This document shows, piece by piece, positions 9,217 through 18,036 of a DNA stretch of 64,000 bases. Position numbers and translations under genes: made by a program. The notes under the pieces were generated by a model. It was not told the DNA's origin. It saw nothing but the letters and a program-made list of their open reading frames with translations, and made no database searches. Source of the DNA: Flavobacteriaceae bacterium (GTDB taxonomy: Bacteria; Bacteroidota; Bacteroidia; Flavobacteriales; Flavobacteriaceae). Numbering within the stretch: the stretch's first letter is position 1; the number at the start of each line of letters is the position of its first letter. Where the stretch lies: NCBI GenBank assembly GCA_947446865.1, contig CANFHX010000002.1, positions 62,001 to 126,000 of the forward strand, in the 5' to 3' direction.

Positions 9217-11064
9217 TTATTTTATTTTTTTTAATTTAACGGAGTAAATAATAACATTTCTATCTTCTTCCTTGTTTGAAAAGTCGTTATCAAAAATAAT
9301 TATTAATCTTTCATTACGTGTTTCATTTTGAGAAAAGGAAATGCTTGTTTTCTTGTTTTCTGTCTTTTCACTTAATGAAATTTGTCCTATTTCAATCCCG
9401 CTTACCTTAATTTTAATATGTGCATTTTCTCCATTAATGGGTTTATTAGGTAAACTATTTGCTTGAATTTCAAATTGATAATTTCCTTTTTCTAATATTA
9501 TTGGTTCCGATTTTAATATTGTGTTTTCAAAAAGAAGAATATTTCCTTGTGCATCAAAATTATTTGTTTTAAAGTTTTTTAAACCAAAATTTTCTTGAGA
9601 TAAATTTGGTTTTTGTGATTTTGATTCATAAAAATACGACCAAGAATCAATTTTTTCAATTTTTTCTTTTAAAATAAAGTTATCTTCTAAATAATTTTGG
9701 TCTTCCTGATTTAGATTAAAAGGTCTATATTGTCCGTCTAAATACCAAAACGAATCTTTTTCAATATTTCCTTTTCTTAACCCAAGAATATACTCTTCTA
9801 ATGTATTTGGATGAACTTGTATTCCTGTATCTTTAAAAAAATAAGGTAATAACCAACTCCAATAGGTTACTACTTTCTGTTTGTTTTTATTTTTAACTAT
9901 AATTTCGTTGGTAACTTCTCTAAATTGAGATTTTATAGGTGTATCATAATATTTTTTTACCCATATTATGTCTGAAATTGAAAATAACATAAATAACCCT
10001 ATTAAAAAAGACCTTACCAAATTGTTTTTAATATAATACAACCCGGCAGCTACTATTATTAAAATTGCTGGAACAATATTAATAAAATATCTGCTAACAA
10101 TCATTGGTAAATTAATAAATGACAAAATAAGTGGAATAAATAATGAAATTAAAATCCAAGTAAATAGCACAAAAAAACTAAAGACTTGTTTTTCATTTTC
10201 GGGATTTACAGAAAACTTTTCTATTTCTTTTCTCTCCGATAACTTAGCAAAAAAAGTGATTATTCCAATTACGGCAATAATAATTGCAATTTCAGAATAC
10301 CCAAAAAATTCCTTAAACATTACTGTGTAAACATCGCGCTCAGGTATAGGTATCCAAATAGACTTCATTGCGCTTGTTTTTAGAAGAATGAATAATGCAG
10401 GAATATACAAAACAAAGGTGAAAATGCCTGAAAAAATGCTGTGAATTAAGACCTTTTTTCGCGAGTCTTTATATGGTTTTACAACAAAAAACAATAAAAT
10501 TAAATATTGAGAAAAAAGAGCAAATAACGCAAAGAAATGAGTGTATATCATTAATGCGGCAAATAATGAATGCCAAAAAGCACTCTTTAAACCTGGCTTT
10601 TTAATAAATTTTATTAAAAAATAAAAGGAAAGTGTTGTTGTTAAAAACAACATAGAATACATTCTTGCCTCTTGTGAATAATAAATGTGGAAGTAATTTA
10701 TTGCCAATAATGCAACTGCTATAATGCCAACTTTTTTATTAAATAATTCTTTAGCCAAATAGTAAATGGCAAATAGCCCAGCAACGCCAAATACTGCAGA
10801 AACTGCTCTTGCTACTAAGGAAGTATTATCAAAAAATAGATTAACAATATGTATTATGTAATAATATAATGGAGGATGTGGATCATTTTCTTTTAAGAAA
10901 CAATAAATTTCTTTAAATGATTTTTCTTTACCTGTGTTGGTTAATGTAAAAATTTCATCAATCCATGGGCTTTGAAAATCTATTTTATAAAAACGAAGTA
11001 TCGTTCCTATAAAAATTAAAACCATTAAAATTTTATTCTCTTTTAACCAATTAATTAACTTCAT
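9217..11064 (-). CDS. GT39-type membrane glycosyltransferase (ArnT/PMT-like)
   Basis: A 615-residue enzyme with an N-terminal multi-pass membrane region (to about 375) and a C-terminal soluble part. SPWIDEIFTL (32-41) supplies the acidic catalytic pair of the first periplasmic loop, and DPHPPLYYY (61-69) is the conserved PMT/ArnT segment. Such enzymes transfer a sugar from a polyprenyl-phosphate donor on the periplasmic face. The polyprenyl-phosphate donor could be made by the adjacent GT2. The C-terminal ~120 residues look like a beta-sandwich (GNYQFEIQANSLP, HIKIKVSGIEIGQISL). Confidence 0.85.
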   Translation of the reverse strand: MKLINWLKENKILMVLIFIGTILRFYKIDFQSPWIDEIFTLTNTGKEKSFKEIYCFLKENDPHPPLYYYIIHIVNLFFDNTSLVARAVSAVFGVAGLFAIYYLAKELFNKKVGIIAVALLAINYFHIYYSQEARMYSMLFLTTTLSFYFLIKFIKKPGLKSAFWHSLFAALMIYTHFFALFALFSQYLILLFFVVKPYKDSRKKVLIHSIFSGIFTFVLYIPALFILLKTSAMKSIWIPIPERDVYTVMFKEFFGYSEIAIIIAVIGIITFFAKLSERKEIEKFSVNPENEKQVFSFFVLFTWILISLFIPLILSFINLPMIVSRYFINIVPAILIIVAAGLYYIKNNLVRSFLIGLFMLFSISDIIWVKKYYDTPIKSQFREVTNEIIVKNKNKQKVVTYWSWLLPYFFKDTGIQVHPNTLEEYILGLRKGNIEKDSFWYLDGQYRPFNLNQEDQNYLEDNFILKEKIEKIDSWSYFYESKSQKPNLSQENFGLKNFKTNNFDAQGNILLFENTILKSEPIILEKGNYQFEIQANSLPNKPINGENAHIKIKVSGIEIGQISLSEKTENKKTSISFSQNETRNERLIIIFDNDFSNKEEDRNVIIYSVKLKKIK

Positions 11065-11067
11065 GTT

Positions 11068-11793
11068 TTAATAATTTTTATTTAATAAATATAATTCTTT
11101 TAAAATTTTAAACCCTGTTTTCCATCCTAATTTTGATCCATCAACATCTTTCCAATTATAAATTGGAATTTCAATTCCGTGAATTAATAGATTTTGCTTT
11201 TGAAGTCTAATAAAAATTTCAACATCAAAAATCCATGAGGTGTAAAATGGTTTATTAAATGCTTTGGGGATTATTTTTTTAGAAAAAAGTTTAGCTCCAC
11301 ATTGAGTGTCATAAATTCCTAACTTAAATTTTAAGTTAATTAAAGTAATTATTACTCTTCCTATGACGTGTCGGTAGTATTTTCGCTTAATTCCTGAATT
11401 CAATAATAATATTCTAGAACCAATCAAAAATTCACATTTTCTATTGTTTATTTCGTTCACTAATCTAATAATTTCATAAGATGGTGTTGAAAAATCGGCA
11501 TCAAAATAGCCTATAAAATCATATTTATCTTGTTGATGAATCTGATTTATTGCTTTAAAAATAGTACTAGCTTTGCCTGAATTTTCAGTAAAATTAATTA
11601 AATGTAATCGTTGCGGATGGTTTTTAATAATGGCGTTGATAATTTCAACTGTAGTGTCTTTGCTTCCATCATTAGCAAAATAAACATCCATGTCGGAATT
11701 CAAAAGTAACGTCTCTATATTTTTATAATCTAGACGTTTTGCTTCATTGTAACATGGAATGATAATGGCTACTTTTTGCATAAACAATAACAT
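11068..11793 (-). CDS. GT2 polyprenyl-phosphate glycosyltransferase (DPM1/DPG-like)
   Basis: A 241-residue GT-A enzyme. VAIIIPCYNEAKR (8-20) is the N-terminal strand, NDGSKDTT (41-48) the nucleotide site and FDADFS (97-102) the metal-binding DxD. The family makes dolichyl/undecaprenyl-phosphate hexose from a nucleotide sugar, the donor used by GT39 enzymes such as its downstream neighbour four bases away. M5 at 11781 is an equally good start, three residues before the first strand. Either start overlaps the upstream methyltransferase. No membrane helix is evident. Confidence 0.86.
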   Translation of the reverse strand: MLLFMQKVAIIIPCYNEAKRLDYKNIETLLLNSDMDVYFANDGSKDTTVEIINAIIKNHPQRLHLINFTENSGKASTIFKAINQIHQQDKYDFIGYFDADFSTPSYEIIRLVNEINNRKCEFLIGSRILLLNSGIKRKYYRHVIGRVIITLINLKFKLGIYDTQCGAKLFSKKIIPKAFNKPFYTSWIFDVEIFIRLQKQNLLIHGIEIPIYNWKDVDGSKLGWKTGFKILKELYLLNKNY

Positions 11794-12533
11794 GAAAGTC
11801 CTGGAATAGTAATTCCAAGTTTATTAAAAAATAGACCTATTTTAAAATCAACTTTTAACATTGTGTTGATTAATGTGGTTTTGAATTTTCCGGCTTCCCA
11901 ATTATCTATGGATGCTTCTTTATCTTTCTTTAAAAATTTATCTAACTTTCTAAAAAGCAATAAAATTGTAAAATAATAACCTTTATCAATAATTTCAAAT
12001 TGATTTTTTTCCAATAAACTATTTAATTGTGGGAGTGTATATCTTCTGTAATGCCCCAACAAAACATCGTGACTAGAAAATACAGATTGGAAAGCTGGTA
12101 CAGCAAAAAAATAATAATTCTTATTAGGTGAGCTTGGTTTAAGAAAATCTAAAATTATCTTTTCATCCTCAACATGTTCTAAGACATCCATACACAAAAA
12201 AAGTGTTGTTTTATCCGTTGGATAATTTTCTTCATATTCTTTTAAACTTTGAAGATAAATTACGCAGCTATTATTATTATTGATTTTTAATTGTGCAATT
12301 ACTTCGGAAGTATATGCCGTATCAATAGCAAAATATTCTTTTGCGTAGTCTTTTTCTAATAAAGTATGTATAACATAGGAGTCTCCGCTTCCAATATCAA
12401 CTACTCTATCTATAGGAAATACTATTTCAGATTTTTTTAAAAAAGTATGTAATACATTCTTCCTTGAAGTTTCCCAAGGATGCCTATTGTAGTTGCTTTT
12501 ATTATCTAATCTCGAAAATTCTGATATATCCAT
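11769..12533 (-). CDS. Class I SAM-dependent methyltransferase
   Basis: 254 residues with the SAM-binding motif I VVDIGSGDS (44-52), an acidic motif II region (AIDTAY, 69-74) and LFLCMDVLEHVED (111-123), the post-motif helix seen in UbiG/Methyltransf_11-type enzymes. LLGHYRRYTLPQL (158-170) is frequent in family members found in polysaccharide loci. It forms a compact group with the overlapping GT2 and the GT39 genes. The substrate is unknown; a glycolipid or sugar is plausible. Confidence 0.8.
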   Translation of the reverse strand: MDISEFSRLDNKSNYNRHPWETSRKNVLHTFLKKSEIVFPIDRVVDIGSGDSYVIHTLLEKDYAKEYFAIDTAYTSEVIAQLKINNNNSCVIYLQSLKEYEENYPTDKTTLFLCMDVLEHVEDEKIILDFLKPSSPNKNYYFFAVPAFQSVFSSHDVLLGHYRRYTLPQLNSLLEKNQFEIIDKGYYFTILLLFRKLDKFLKKDKEASIDNWEAGKFKTTLINTMLKVDFKIGLFFNKLGITIPGLSCYCLCKK

Positions 12534-12683
12534 TTTTAATTTTATTTAAACTTTCTTCCCGCCCTAAAACTTCAATGCTAAACATTTTACATTTTGCTTA
12601 TTATAAATAATCTATAAAAAAAGTTTATTTGGTGTGGGGAAATTTGTATAAGAAAAGGGATTGTAAACTTATAAAAATAAATT

Positions 12684-14660
12684 TTATTTAACTATTGTTT
12701 TATCGGTTATCAGTAATCCTTCTTTATCTGTGGTGTCATTTTTAAGAAAAACCCCTAATTTGTAGGTGCCTTTTTTTAAATTTTTAATATTCAAAGTGGC
12801 GTCATAACCACAGTTGTCCACATTATAATCTAATTTAAAATAAGAAGTGACATCGGGTCTAACCGCCTTTTGAACTTGAAGTTTTGTAGTTACCCCATCT
12901 TTAATTAAGTATAAAATTATCCTTGTTTGATCTGGTGATTGATTTCTGAAATAAGCCCATCCGGATACTTTTACAACATTGTTTTTGTTTTCAAATGTTT
13001 CTAAATTACTTGCAAATCCATTACCATTTGTTTTGTCTTTAATCTTAATTCCCGAAATGTCTTTATTAGTTTGAATTTCATCTTGTTTTATTTTGCTGTC
13101 TAGGTATTCCTTTTGACTATCCTCGACAATTTTTTTATCTAATTCAACCTCATCGGGTGGATAGATTTCCTCTTTACTTTTTATTCGTTCGTCACCTCTC
13201 CAAACAAAACCGCGAAGTTTTCGGGCATTTTCAGGTAAATCTTTATCGGGATAAATATCGCCATCAACCGTGTCAAAAAACGTAATGGTATCCACTTTAC
13301 TCTTATCGTCCATAGTCATGTTGATGCGACTACTGACGTTTTTATTGATGCCTATTAGTTCGTTCTTGTCGTTTCGCATAAAATAAACTACCTCCGTGTT
13401 TTTTACAACATCGGCTTCATAGAGTTTGTTTTCTTTAAATTTTCCGTAAAGATTTAAACCCTTTATTTGATTGTAGCCAGTTCCAATAGTGTCTTTTGAA
13501 ATTATAAAAGTGTTATTGAGTATCTTAAGCGAGTCTAGTTTTTCTGTCTTGTTATTTCCTATAAGATGCATTATATCTCCTGTCATTTGGCTTTCAAAGT
13601 TCCAAAGGATGGGCTTGCCTATCAGTTTAGTGAGCGCTACCTTTTGATCGGAATGAATGGAGTCGCATTTTCCGCTTAAATCGGTTTTAAAGAATCGAAC
13701 ATTTTTTTGTCCTATTACAATTCGTTCTCCTGTTTTTCCGGTAACTATAATTTTTTTAGCAGAAATAAACATCGAATCGTTTTCAATTTTATAACGAATA
13801 GAGGCGTGTTTAGTTATATATAATGAATCTTTGTTTTTATAAACCTCGCCATAATGCCCTTTAATTATTGCCTTATTAATAGAATCGGTGATTTTTACAT
13901 TGTTGGTTCCCGATGCAAATTCTTTTTTCCGGTCGTAATACAAGCTGTCCCCTTCAATCAATCGGTCTTTGTATTTTATATAGGATTTCTTTTTAAAATT
14001 ACCAATGTTCTTCTTGCTGTTATAATAGCCGTTTTCGGTATAAATAAAATTGTCTTTTCCGGTAATAGTAGATGGTCCTTTCAAATAAGAATCGCCTTGG
14101 GCGGTGTAATAATCTAGATGGTTAGATTTTATAGTATATTCTGGATTGGTTAACACTACTGAAGTTAAAAATTGGTATTTCTTTTCTTTTACAAAATATT
14201 TACCCGCTTTACTTTTTAAGGTATTATTTTTATTAATAATGGTGCCATAATTAGTAAAATAGGCTTCTTGGGAATTTCTATCAAAATGTATCGTATCGGT
14301 TGACATGGTAGATTCTGGAGAATGCATTACTACATCCCCTGTGGCAAGTGCTTTTTTTACATTTCCATTGTATTCGGCATATTTACTATTCAAATATAAG
14401 GTATCGCCTTGCACCATTTCTACTTCTCCAAATGCTTTTATATAGTTTTCATCTTTAAAATAATAGGCTTTATTGCACGTCATTACAACACCATCATGAC
14501 TAACTCTAACATTCCCTGTTAGTAATGTTGCATTGGGCATTTCAATTTCATTAATGTCGGCAAAATCAGAATGTTCAATTATTATCTTGCTAGTCTTTTG
14601 ACTGAAAGCAAGAGTAAAATTGAAAAGAAGAAATCCAATAAGAATAATTTGATTTTTCAA
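12684..14660 (-). CDS. OstA/LptA-like outer-membrane biogenesis protein with C-terminal extra domain
   Basis: A 658-residue exported protein with signal peptide MKNQIILIGFLLFNFTLAFSQ. The bulk consists of OstA-like beta-jellyroll repeats (LLTGNVRVSHDGVVMTCNKAYYF, AFGEVEMVQGDTLYLNSKYAEY, ATGDVVMHSPES), the fold of LptA/LptD N-domains that carry lipopolysaccharide across the periplasm. Residues from about 546 form a separate beta-rich domain (VKVSGWAYFRNQSPDQTRIIL, GTYKLGVFLKND) that I do not associate with OstA proteins. It lies between the rml operon and the glycosyltransferase genes, fitting a role in envelope glycolipid transport. It begins 94 bp after rmlD ends. Confidence 0.8.
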   Translation of the reverse strand: MKNQIILIGFLLFNFTLAFSQKTSKIIIEHSDFADINEIEMPNATLLTGNVRVSHDGVVMTCNKAYYFKDENYIKAFGEVEMVQGDTLYLNSKYAEYNGNVKKALATGDVVMHSPESTMSTDTIHFDRNSQEAYFTNYGTIINKNNTLKSKAGKYFVKEKKYQFLTSVVLTNPEYTIKSNHLDYYTAQGDSYLKGPSTITGKDNFIYTENGYYNSKKNIGNFKKKSYIKYKDRLIEGDSLYYDRKKEFASGTNNVKITDSINKAIIKGHYGEVYKNKDSLYITKHASIRYKIENDSMFISAKKIIVTGKTGERIVIGQKNVRFFKTDLSGKCDSIHSDQKVALTKLIGKPILWNFESQMTGDIMHLIGNNKTEKLDSLKILNNTFIISKDTIGTGYNQIKGLNLYGKFKENKLYEADVVKNTEVVYFMRNDKNELIGINKNVSSRINMTMDDKSKVDTITFFDTVDGDIYPDKDLPENARKLRGFVWRGDERIKSKEEIYPPDEVELDKKIVEDSQKEYLDSKIKQDEIQTNKDISGIKIKDKTNGNGFASNLETFENKNNVVKVSGWAYFRNQSPDQTRIILYLIKDGVTTKLQVQKAVRPDVTSYFKLDYNVDNCGYDATLNIKNLKKGTYKLGVFLKNDTTDKEGLLITDKTIVK

Positions 14661-14754
14661 GTAGAAGTCTTTTAATTATTTAAAGCGGTAAACGTAATGG
14701 TTTTTAGTTTTTTATAAAAAAGATTATAAATAATTTAACTAGAATAGGTTGAAA

Positions 14755-15615
14755 TTATTTTGTTTTATTCAGGCTTTCCTCCCACCCTTTAATATCCATA
14801 CCAAAAGCAGTTTTTATTTTGCTTTTATCCAATACACTATATGCAGGTCTTTTTGCAGGCGTTGGGAAACTTGTGGAAGGAATGGGTACTAAATTTATGG
14901 AAATAGAATTTATTTCGAAAATTTTCTTGGCAAAATCATACCAACTACATTGGCCTTCGTTGGAGAAGTTGTAAATCCCGAAAAGATTGTGGGTTGTAGG
15001 TTGTAGGTTGTAGGTTTTGATTAGCATTGTAATTAGTGCTTCCGCCAAATCTACTGCGTTAGTTGGTGTGCCTATTTGATCATTTACTACATATAACGTA
15101 TCCCTTTCGGATGCCAAACGCAACATGGTTTTCATGAAATTATTGGCAAATTGCGAATACACCCAAGAGGTTCTTATGATAAAATGCTGTTCTAAAGTCT
15201 CTTGAATTGCTTTTTCTCCGTCTAGTTTTGTTTGTCCGTAAACTCCTGTTGGATTTGGGATGTCTTCTTCTGTGTAAGGTTTTGTACTGTTTCCATCGAA
15301 AACAAAATCAGTAGAAACATGAAGTAATGTTGCATTGGTTTCTTTACAAACTTCGGCAAGATTTTTTGCTCCTACAACATTTATTAAATTTGCCTTTTCA
15401 AACTGGCTTTCGGCTTTATCTACTGCGGTGTAAGCTGCTGCATTGATGCAAAAATTAGGTTTGTATTTAGCAAAAACCTCTTGACAACTTTCCTTTTTAG
15501 TAATATCTAAGTCGGAAGAAGAACAAAATACGAAATCTATTTGAGGGTAATTTCCAGAAATAAATTGAATTGCTTGTCCCAATTGTCCGTTAGCTCCTGT
15601 AACTAAAACTACCAT
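14755..15615 (-). CDS. rmlD: dTDP-4-dehydrorhamnose reductase
   Basis: A 286-residue SDR with GANGQLG (7-13) as the nucleotide-binding motif, STDFVFDG (101-108) and catalytic Y126/K130 (VYGQTKLDGE). It reduces dTDP-4-keto-rhamnose to dTDP-L-rhamnose with NAD(P)H, the last step of the pathway. It overlaps rmlC by 7 bp. Residues 201-211 (TYNLQPTTHNL) are an insert-like segment encoded by tandem 7-bp repeats. The frame stays open, so the gene is probably functional. Confidence 0.93.
   Translation of the reverse strand: MVVLVTGANGQLGQAIQFISGNYPQIDFVFCSSSDLDITKKESCQEVFAKYKPNFCINAAAYTAVDKAESQFEKANLINVVGAKNLAEVCKETNATLLHVSTDFVFDGNSTKPYTEEDIPNPTGVYGQTKLDGEKAIQETLEQHFIIRTSWVYSQFANNFMKTMLRLASERDTLYVVNDQIGTPTNAVDLAEALITMLIKTYNLQPTTHNLFGIYNFSNEGQCSWYDFAKKIFEINSISINLVPIPSTSFPTPAKRPAYSVLDKSKIKTAFGMDIKGWEESLNKTK
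14987..15014. repeat. Tandem heptamer repeat inside rmlD
   Basis: The plus strand has four head-to-tail 7-bp units: TTGTGGG followed by three copies of TTGTAGG. They encode the NLQPTTHNL segment of RmlD. Gain or loss of one unit would shift the reading frame. Confidence 0.8.
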
Positions 15616-16160
15616 GCTTTTTTTGCGTTTTCTAGGTTTGGTAAAACTTGGTCTTTTTCTGAAATTAGCAAGTCAGACGTTGGAAATTGCCAATCTATAT
15701 TTAATGTTGGATCATTATACATCAATCCGCCTTCGCTATCTTTATTATAAAAATTATCGCATTTATAAAAGAAAGTTGCCGTTTCACTCAATACTAAAAA
15801 TCCGTGAGCAAAACCTCTTGGAACAAAGAATTGGGTTTGATTTTCTCCTGAAAGTACTACTGAAACATACTGCCCATAAGTACTAGAGCCTGGACGAATA
15901 TCTATAGCAATATCTAAAACTTCTCCTTGTAAAACACGAACCAATTTTGCTTGAGCGTGTTCCCCAGTTTGGTAATGCAATCCGCGTAAAACCCCTTTGG
16001 AAGAAAAAGATTGGTTGTCTTGAACAAAATGGATATGTTTTCCTATTCCGTTTTGAAAGGTATTTTCATTGAAACTTTCCATGAAATACCCTCTATCATC
16101 TTGGATGATTTTTGGCTCTAAAATAAAACATCCTTCTAGTTTGGTGGGTATAAACTTCAT
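15609..16160 (-). CDS. rmlC: dTDP-4-dehydrorhamnose 3,5-epimerase
   Basis: A 183-residue cupin enzyme. GVLRGLHYQTGEHAQAKLVRVL (56-77) holds the catalytic His (H62), and FFYKC (130-134) holds the partner tyrosine (Y132). PRGFAHGFLVLS (114-125) is the conserved cupin strand. It epimerises dTDP-4-keto-6-deoxyglucose at C3 and C5. It is 19 bp downstream of rmlA and overlaps rmlD. Confidence 0.94.
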   Translation of the reverse strand: MKFIPTKLEGCFILEPKIIQDDRGYFMESFNENTFQNGIGKHIHFVQDNQSFSSKGVLRGLHYQTGEHAQAKLVRVLQGEVLDIAIDIRPGSSTYGQYVSVVLSGENQTQFFVPRGFAHGFLVLSETATFFYKCDNFYNKDSEGGLMYNDPTLNIDWQFPTSDLLISEKDQVLPNLENAKKAW

Positions 16161-16179
16161 ATAGAACTAAATAATACTA

Positions 16180-17043
16180 TTATTCGTTAGAAATATCTAC
16201 TAATTGTGTGCCATAGCCACTTTTTAATAATGGTTCTGCAAGTGCTTTAAGTTGTACATTATCAATAAAACCCATTCTAAAAGCAGCTTCTTCAATAGAA
16301 CCTATTTTTAATCCTTGGCGCTCTTCAATAACTTGAACAAATTGTGATGCTTGCATTAAAGAATTAAAAGTTCCCGTATCAAACCAAGCGGTTCCTCTAT
16401 CCAAAATACTAACTTTAAGTTTGCCTCTTCGTAAATATTCTTTATTAACATCGGTGATTTCTATTTCTCCACGATGACTAGGTTTTATATTGGATGCAAT
16501 TTCTACCACATCATTATCATAAAAATAAATTCCTGGAACCGCATAATTTGATTTTGGTTCTGCTGGTTTTTCTTCAATAGAAAGTACTTTCCCTTGTTTG
16601 TCAAAATCTACTACACCATAACGTTCTGGATCGTGCACGTGATAGGCATAAATAATACCACCATCAGGATCGTTATTGGCTTGAAGCAAATCGGCTAAAC
16701 CAGTTCCGTAAAAAATATTATCACCCAAAACTAGCGCAACTTTATCTTTTCCGATAAATTCTTTTCCAATAATAAATGCTTCTGCAAGACCGTTAGGGTG
16801 CTCTTGAACTTCGTATTCAAAGCGACAACCATATTTTTTTCCGTCACCAAGTAACGTTCTAAAAAGTGGTAAATCATGAGGCGTAGAAATAATTAATATT
16901 TCTTTAATTCCTGCCCACATTAAGGTTGCTAACGGATAATAAATCATTGGTTTATTATATATTGGCATTAACTGTTTGCTTACGGCAATGGTTAACGGAT
17001 GCAATCTTGTGCCAGAACCTCCTGCTAAAATAATTCCTTTCAT
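16180..17043 (-). CDS. rmlA: Glucose-1-phosphate thymidylyltransferase
   Basis: A 287-residue nucleotidyltransferase opening with [18 protein letters not shown], the pyrophosphorylase signature. [22 protein letters not shown] and GTAWFDTGT are typical of RmlA. It forms dTDP-glucose from dTTP and glucose-1-phosphate, the committing step of dTDP-rhamnose synthesis. The next enzyme, RmlB (4,6-dehydratase), is not encoded in the window, so it must lie elsewhere if the pathway is complete. Spacing of 10 bp from the upstream Wzz-like gene indicates a shared transcript. Confidence 0.95.
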   Translation of the reverse strand: MKGIILAGGSGTRLHPLTIAVSKQLMPIYNKPMIYYPLATLMWAGIKEILIISTPHDLPLFRTLLGDGKKYGCRFEYEVQEHPNGLAEAFIIGKEFIGKDKVALVLGDNIFYGTGLADLLQANNDPDGGIIYAYHVHDPERYGVVDFDKQGKVLSIEEKPAEPKSNYAVPGIYFYDNDVVEIASNIKPSHRGEIEITDVNKEYLRRGKLKVSILDRGTAWFDTGTFNSLMQASQFVQVIEERQGLKIGSIEEAAFRMGFIDNVQLKALAEPLLKSGYGTQLVDISNE

Positions 17044-17053
17044 AAAGTAAAAA

Positions 17054-18028
17054 TTATTTGTTGTTTTTTGCTAATTGTTTTTTGTAATAAGATCTGAAAA
17101 CCCCTAAAATGAAAAATATTAAAACAAAAACAAACGGCATTAGAAATTTCATTTTTCCTATTAAGCCTTTTGTGTTTTTAATGTTAATGGTAGCACTACT
17201 TTCTTTAATGATTTTATCTAAATTTAATAACTTCACTCTAATAAGACCTTGCTCTAGAATTAATTCGTTTTTAGTTTTAATTACTTCGTTAAGTTGGGTG
17301 TTGTCATTATAATAAACCAATTTATCACTCTTTTGCTCTCCGTTTATTGAGTTAGAAAAACTATTTAATACTCCATTAATTTGAGAAATGATAGTGTCAT
17401 TTTCTTTTATTTTTATTCTGATATTATTAATATTCTCTTTCTGGATTTTTTTATAATACTCGGATTTGTTTAAAAATTCTAGTATTGGTTTTATTATTTT
17501 TTTCTCCTCAGTTAAATTAGAAGTGGTGAAAGAAATATTATGAAACAAATAGTTTCTACTGGTTAATTTATCATCCACAATTTTTTTAAGATCCCCATCT
17601 TCGGCCAACAATTTAACAAATTCAAAATTAACAGGATTAGTGCCAATGAAGGTATATATATCTATAATTGGTTCCACTTTTATACCTGTGAAATTTTTTA
17701 TGTCCTTTATTCCTACCGTATTTTTTAAAAATAAAGTATCACCTTCATTTACTTTAGAATTTATCAGATCTATTTTATTATATAAATAATCTACCGAAGA
17801 AAAATTAGGGGTAACAATTATTTGGTTGTCATAGGTTGATGTTTCTTTATCTATAAAACTGCCCCAAACAGCACCTAATACAAATAAGACCAAAATTATT
17901 ATGAAATTATTTTTAAAGAAAAGGATTCCTTTAAAAAACTTTATAGAAATTTTTTCGAAAAACTTCTTAGTGATTTTTGAAAAATCAATTTCTTGATTGT
18001 CGTTGTTAGATTGAGAATTTGTACTCAT
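17054..18028 (-). CDS. Wzz-like chain-length determinant protein
   Basis: 324 residues with a cytoplasmic N-terminal segment, a first transmembrane helix at about 48-66 ([17 protein letters not shown]), a periplasmic region of about 220 residues including a predicted coiled coil ([25 protein letters not shown]), and a second helix near 292-313 ([15 protein letters not shown]). This two-helix topology is that of Wzz/chain-length regulators. Sequence similarity cannot be confirmed by eye, so the call rests on topology and its position directly before rmlA. It probably tunes polymer length with the Wzy protein. Confidence 0.65.
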   Translation of the reverse strand: MSTNSQSNNDNQEIDFSKITKKFFEKISIKFFKGILFFKNNFIIILVLFVLGAVWGSFIDKETSTYDNQIIVTPNFSSVDYLYNKIDLINSKVNEGDTLFLKNTVGIKDIKNFTGIKVEPIIDIYTFIGTNPVNFEFVKLLAEDGDLKKIVDDKLTSRNYLFHNISFTTSNLTEEKKIIKPILEFLNKSEYYKKIQKENINNIRIKIKENDTIISQINGVLNSFSNSINGEQKSDKLVYYNDNTQLNEVIKTKNELILEQGLIRVKLLNLDKIIKESSATINIKNTKGLIGKMKFLMPFVFVLIFFILGVFRSYYKKQLAKNNK

Positions 18029-18036
18029 TAAATAAT

